Assembly (NCBI GenBank): GCA_029979485.1
Contig: JAPOHK010000043.1
Location: 1-7,295 of the forward strand
DNA: 7,295 bases
Source of the DNA: Candidatus Planktophila limnetica
GTDB taxonomy: Bacteria > Actinomycetota > Actinomycetes > Nanopelagicales > Nanopelagicaceae
Direction of reading: 5' to 3'
Shown here: positions 6,983 through 7,295 of the stretch, piece by piece
Layout of the letters: each line of letters begins with the position of its first letter
Numbering within the stretch: the first letter of the stretch is position 1
Translations under genes and position numbers: made by a program
Notes under the pieces: generated by a model
Seen by the model: the letters and a program-made list of their open reading frames with translations, nothing else
What the model was told of the DNA's origin: nothing
Database searches by the model: none

Positions 6983-7295
6983 TTAGCCCCCGAATCTCCT
7001 ATGTCTCAAAGAATAGGCTCTAAGGGCGCGAAAAAAATCGACACGACGAAAGTCTGGCCAATAAGCTTCACAGAAGTAGTACTCAGAAAGTGCGCTCTGC
7101 CATAACAAGAAGCCGCCAAGTCGTTGTTCCCCTGATGTTCTAATTATTAACTCAGGATCAGGTTGGCCAGCGGTATATAAGTATTTGGAAATTTCCTCGG
7201 CATCTAAGGCTGCAGCGGCATCGCTCAGACTCTTTCCGCTTTCAGCACTCGTAGCGAGATAGGTCTTAACTGCATCGACAATTTCTCGGCGTCCG
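6983..7295 (-). CDS. uppS: Cis-prenyltransferase, UppS family (5' end outside window)
   Basis: C-terminal 103 residues of a Z-type isoprenyl diphosphate synthase, which extends allylic diphosphates with IPP. Complete members are about 240-300 residues. Visible family motifs are [10 protein letters not shown] at the cut end, [20 protein letters not shown], then [15 protein letters not shown] and the terminal [16 protein letters not shown] and RRFGG. The RTSGEQR segment contains the conserved diphosphate-binding arginine and glutamate region. Where typical undecaprenyl or decaprenyl synthases have SNFLLWQ, this protein has GGFLLWQ with a [14 protein letters not shown] tail. In my memory this resembles the actinobacterial Rv1086-type enzyme, which makes a short Z,E-farnesyl product, and that gene is also near phoH2. 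The product chain length is therefore uncertain and the symbol is a family label. The gene is directly followed by phoH. Confidence 0.9.
   Translation of the reverse strand, partial: GRREIVDAVKTYLATSAESGKSLSDAAAALDAEEISKYLYTAGQPDPELIIRTSGEQRLGGFLLWQSALSEYYFCEAYWPDFRRVDFFRALRAYSLRHRRFGG

Noticed and set aside
1..7295. Mobile elements, CRISPR arrays, tRNA or rRNA genes, defence or toxin-antitoxin systems
   Set aside because: I saw no transposase or integrase motifs, no regularly spaced repeats and no RNA-gene signatures. The PIN domain belongs to a housekeeping-type PhoH fusion with no adjacent antitoxin gene.

Overview
The window reads as a compact chromosomal segment of a low-GC free-living actinobacterium. 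Genes abut or overlap, and the largest gap is 235 bp. The gene set (ispH, xseA, xseB, fumarase, PIN-PhoH, a short-chain-type cis-prenyltransferase) recalls the neighbourhood I remember from Mycobacterium tuberculosis around Rv1086 to Rv1110 and from Streptomyces. The base composition is far lower than in those genera: hand-counted 60-base lines range from about 30% to 60% GC, with most between the high 30s and high 50s. This fits the streamlined freshwater acI lineage (Nanopelagicales, for example Planktophila). That placement is inference from gene order, protein character and composition, not from a search.

Layout. Positions 1-1739 (minus strand) hold ispH, followed with a 4-bp overlap by a quinone-oxidoreductase-like gene that runs off the left edge. 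A 25-bp divergent gap (1740-1764) separates ispH from the plus-strand operon xseA-xseB-fum (1765-4846). That gap holds two back-to-back TANNNT boxes, each exactly 6 bases before an ATG, which looks like a divergent leaderless promoter pair. The class I fumarase gene converges on, and overlaps by 4 bp, a minus-strand gene for a secreted lysozyme-like (transglycosylase-type) protein (4843-5430). A hairpin spans both stop codons. Upstream of the secreted protein is the only real intergenic space (5431-5665), with a strong ribosome binding site, a perfect 9-bp inverted repeat, short direct repeats and a tentative promoter. Next on the same strand are a PIN-PhoH fusion protein (5666-6979) and the 3' end of a cis-prenyltransferase gene (6983-7295). 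The last two are 3 bases apart and in the same reading frame.

Functionally this is core metabolism and maintenance: isoprenoid precursor synthesis (IspH) and prenyl chain building (UppS family), DNA repair (exonuclease VII), the TCA cycle (fumarase), RNA metabolism (PIN-PhoH) and cell-wall remodelling (secreted transglycosylase). I found no mobile element, CRISPR array, tRNA or rRNA, and no convincing new multi-gene system. The points most worth a second look are regulatory: the divergent leaderless promoter, the stop-codon hairpin, and the leader of the wall-hydrolase gene, which lacks the recognisable c-di-AMP riboswitch often found before such genes in actinobacteria.
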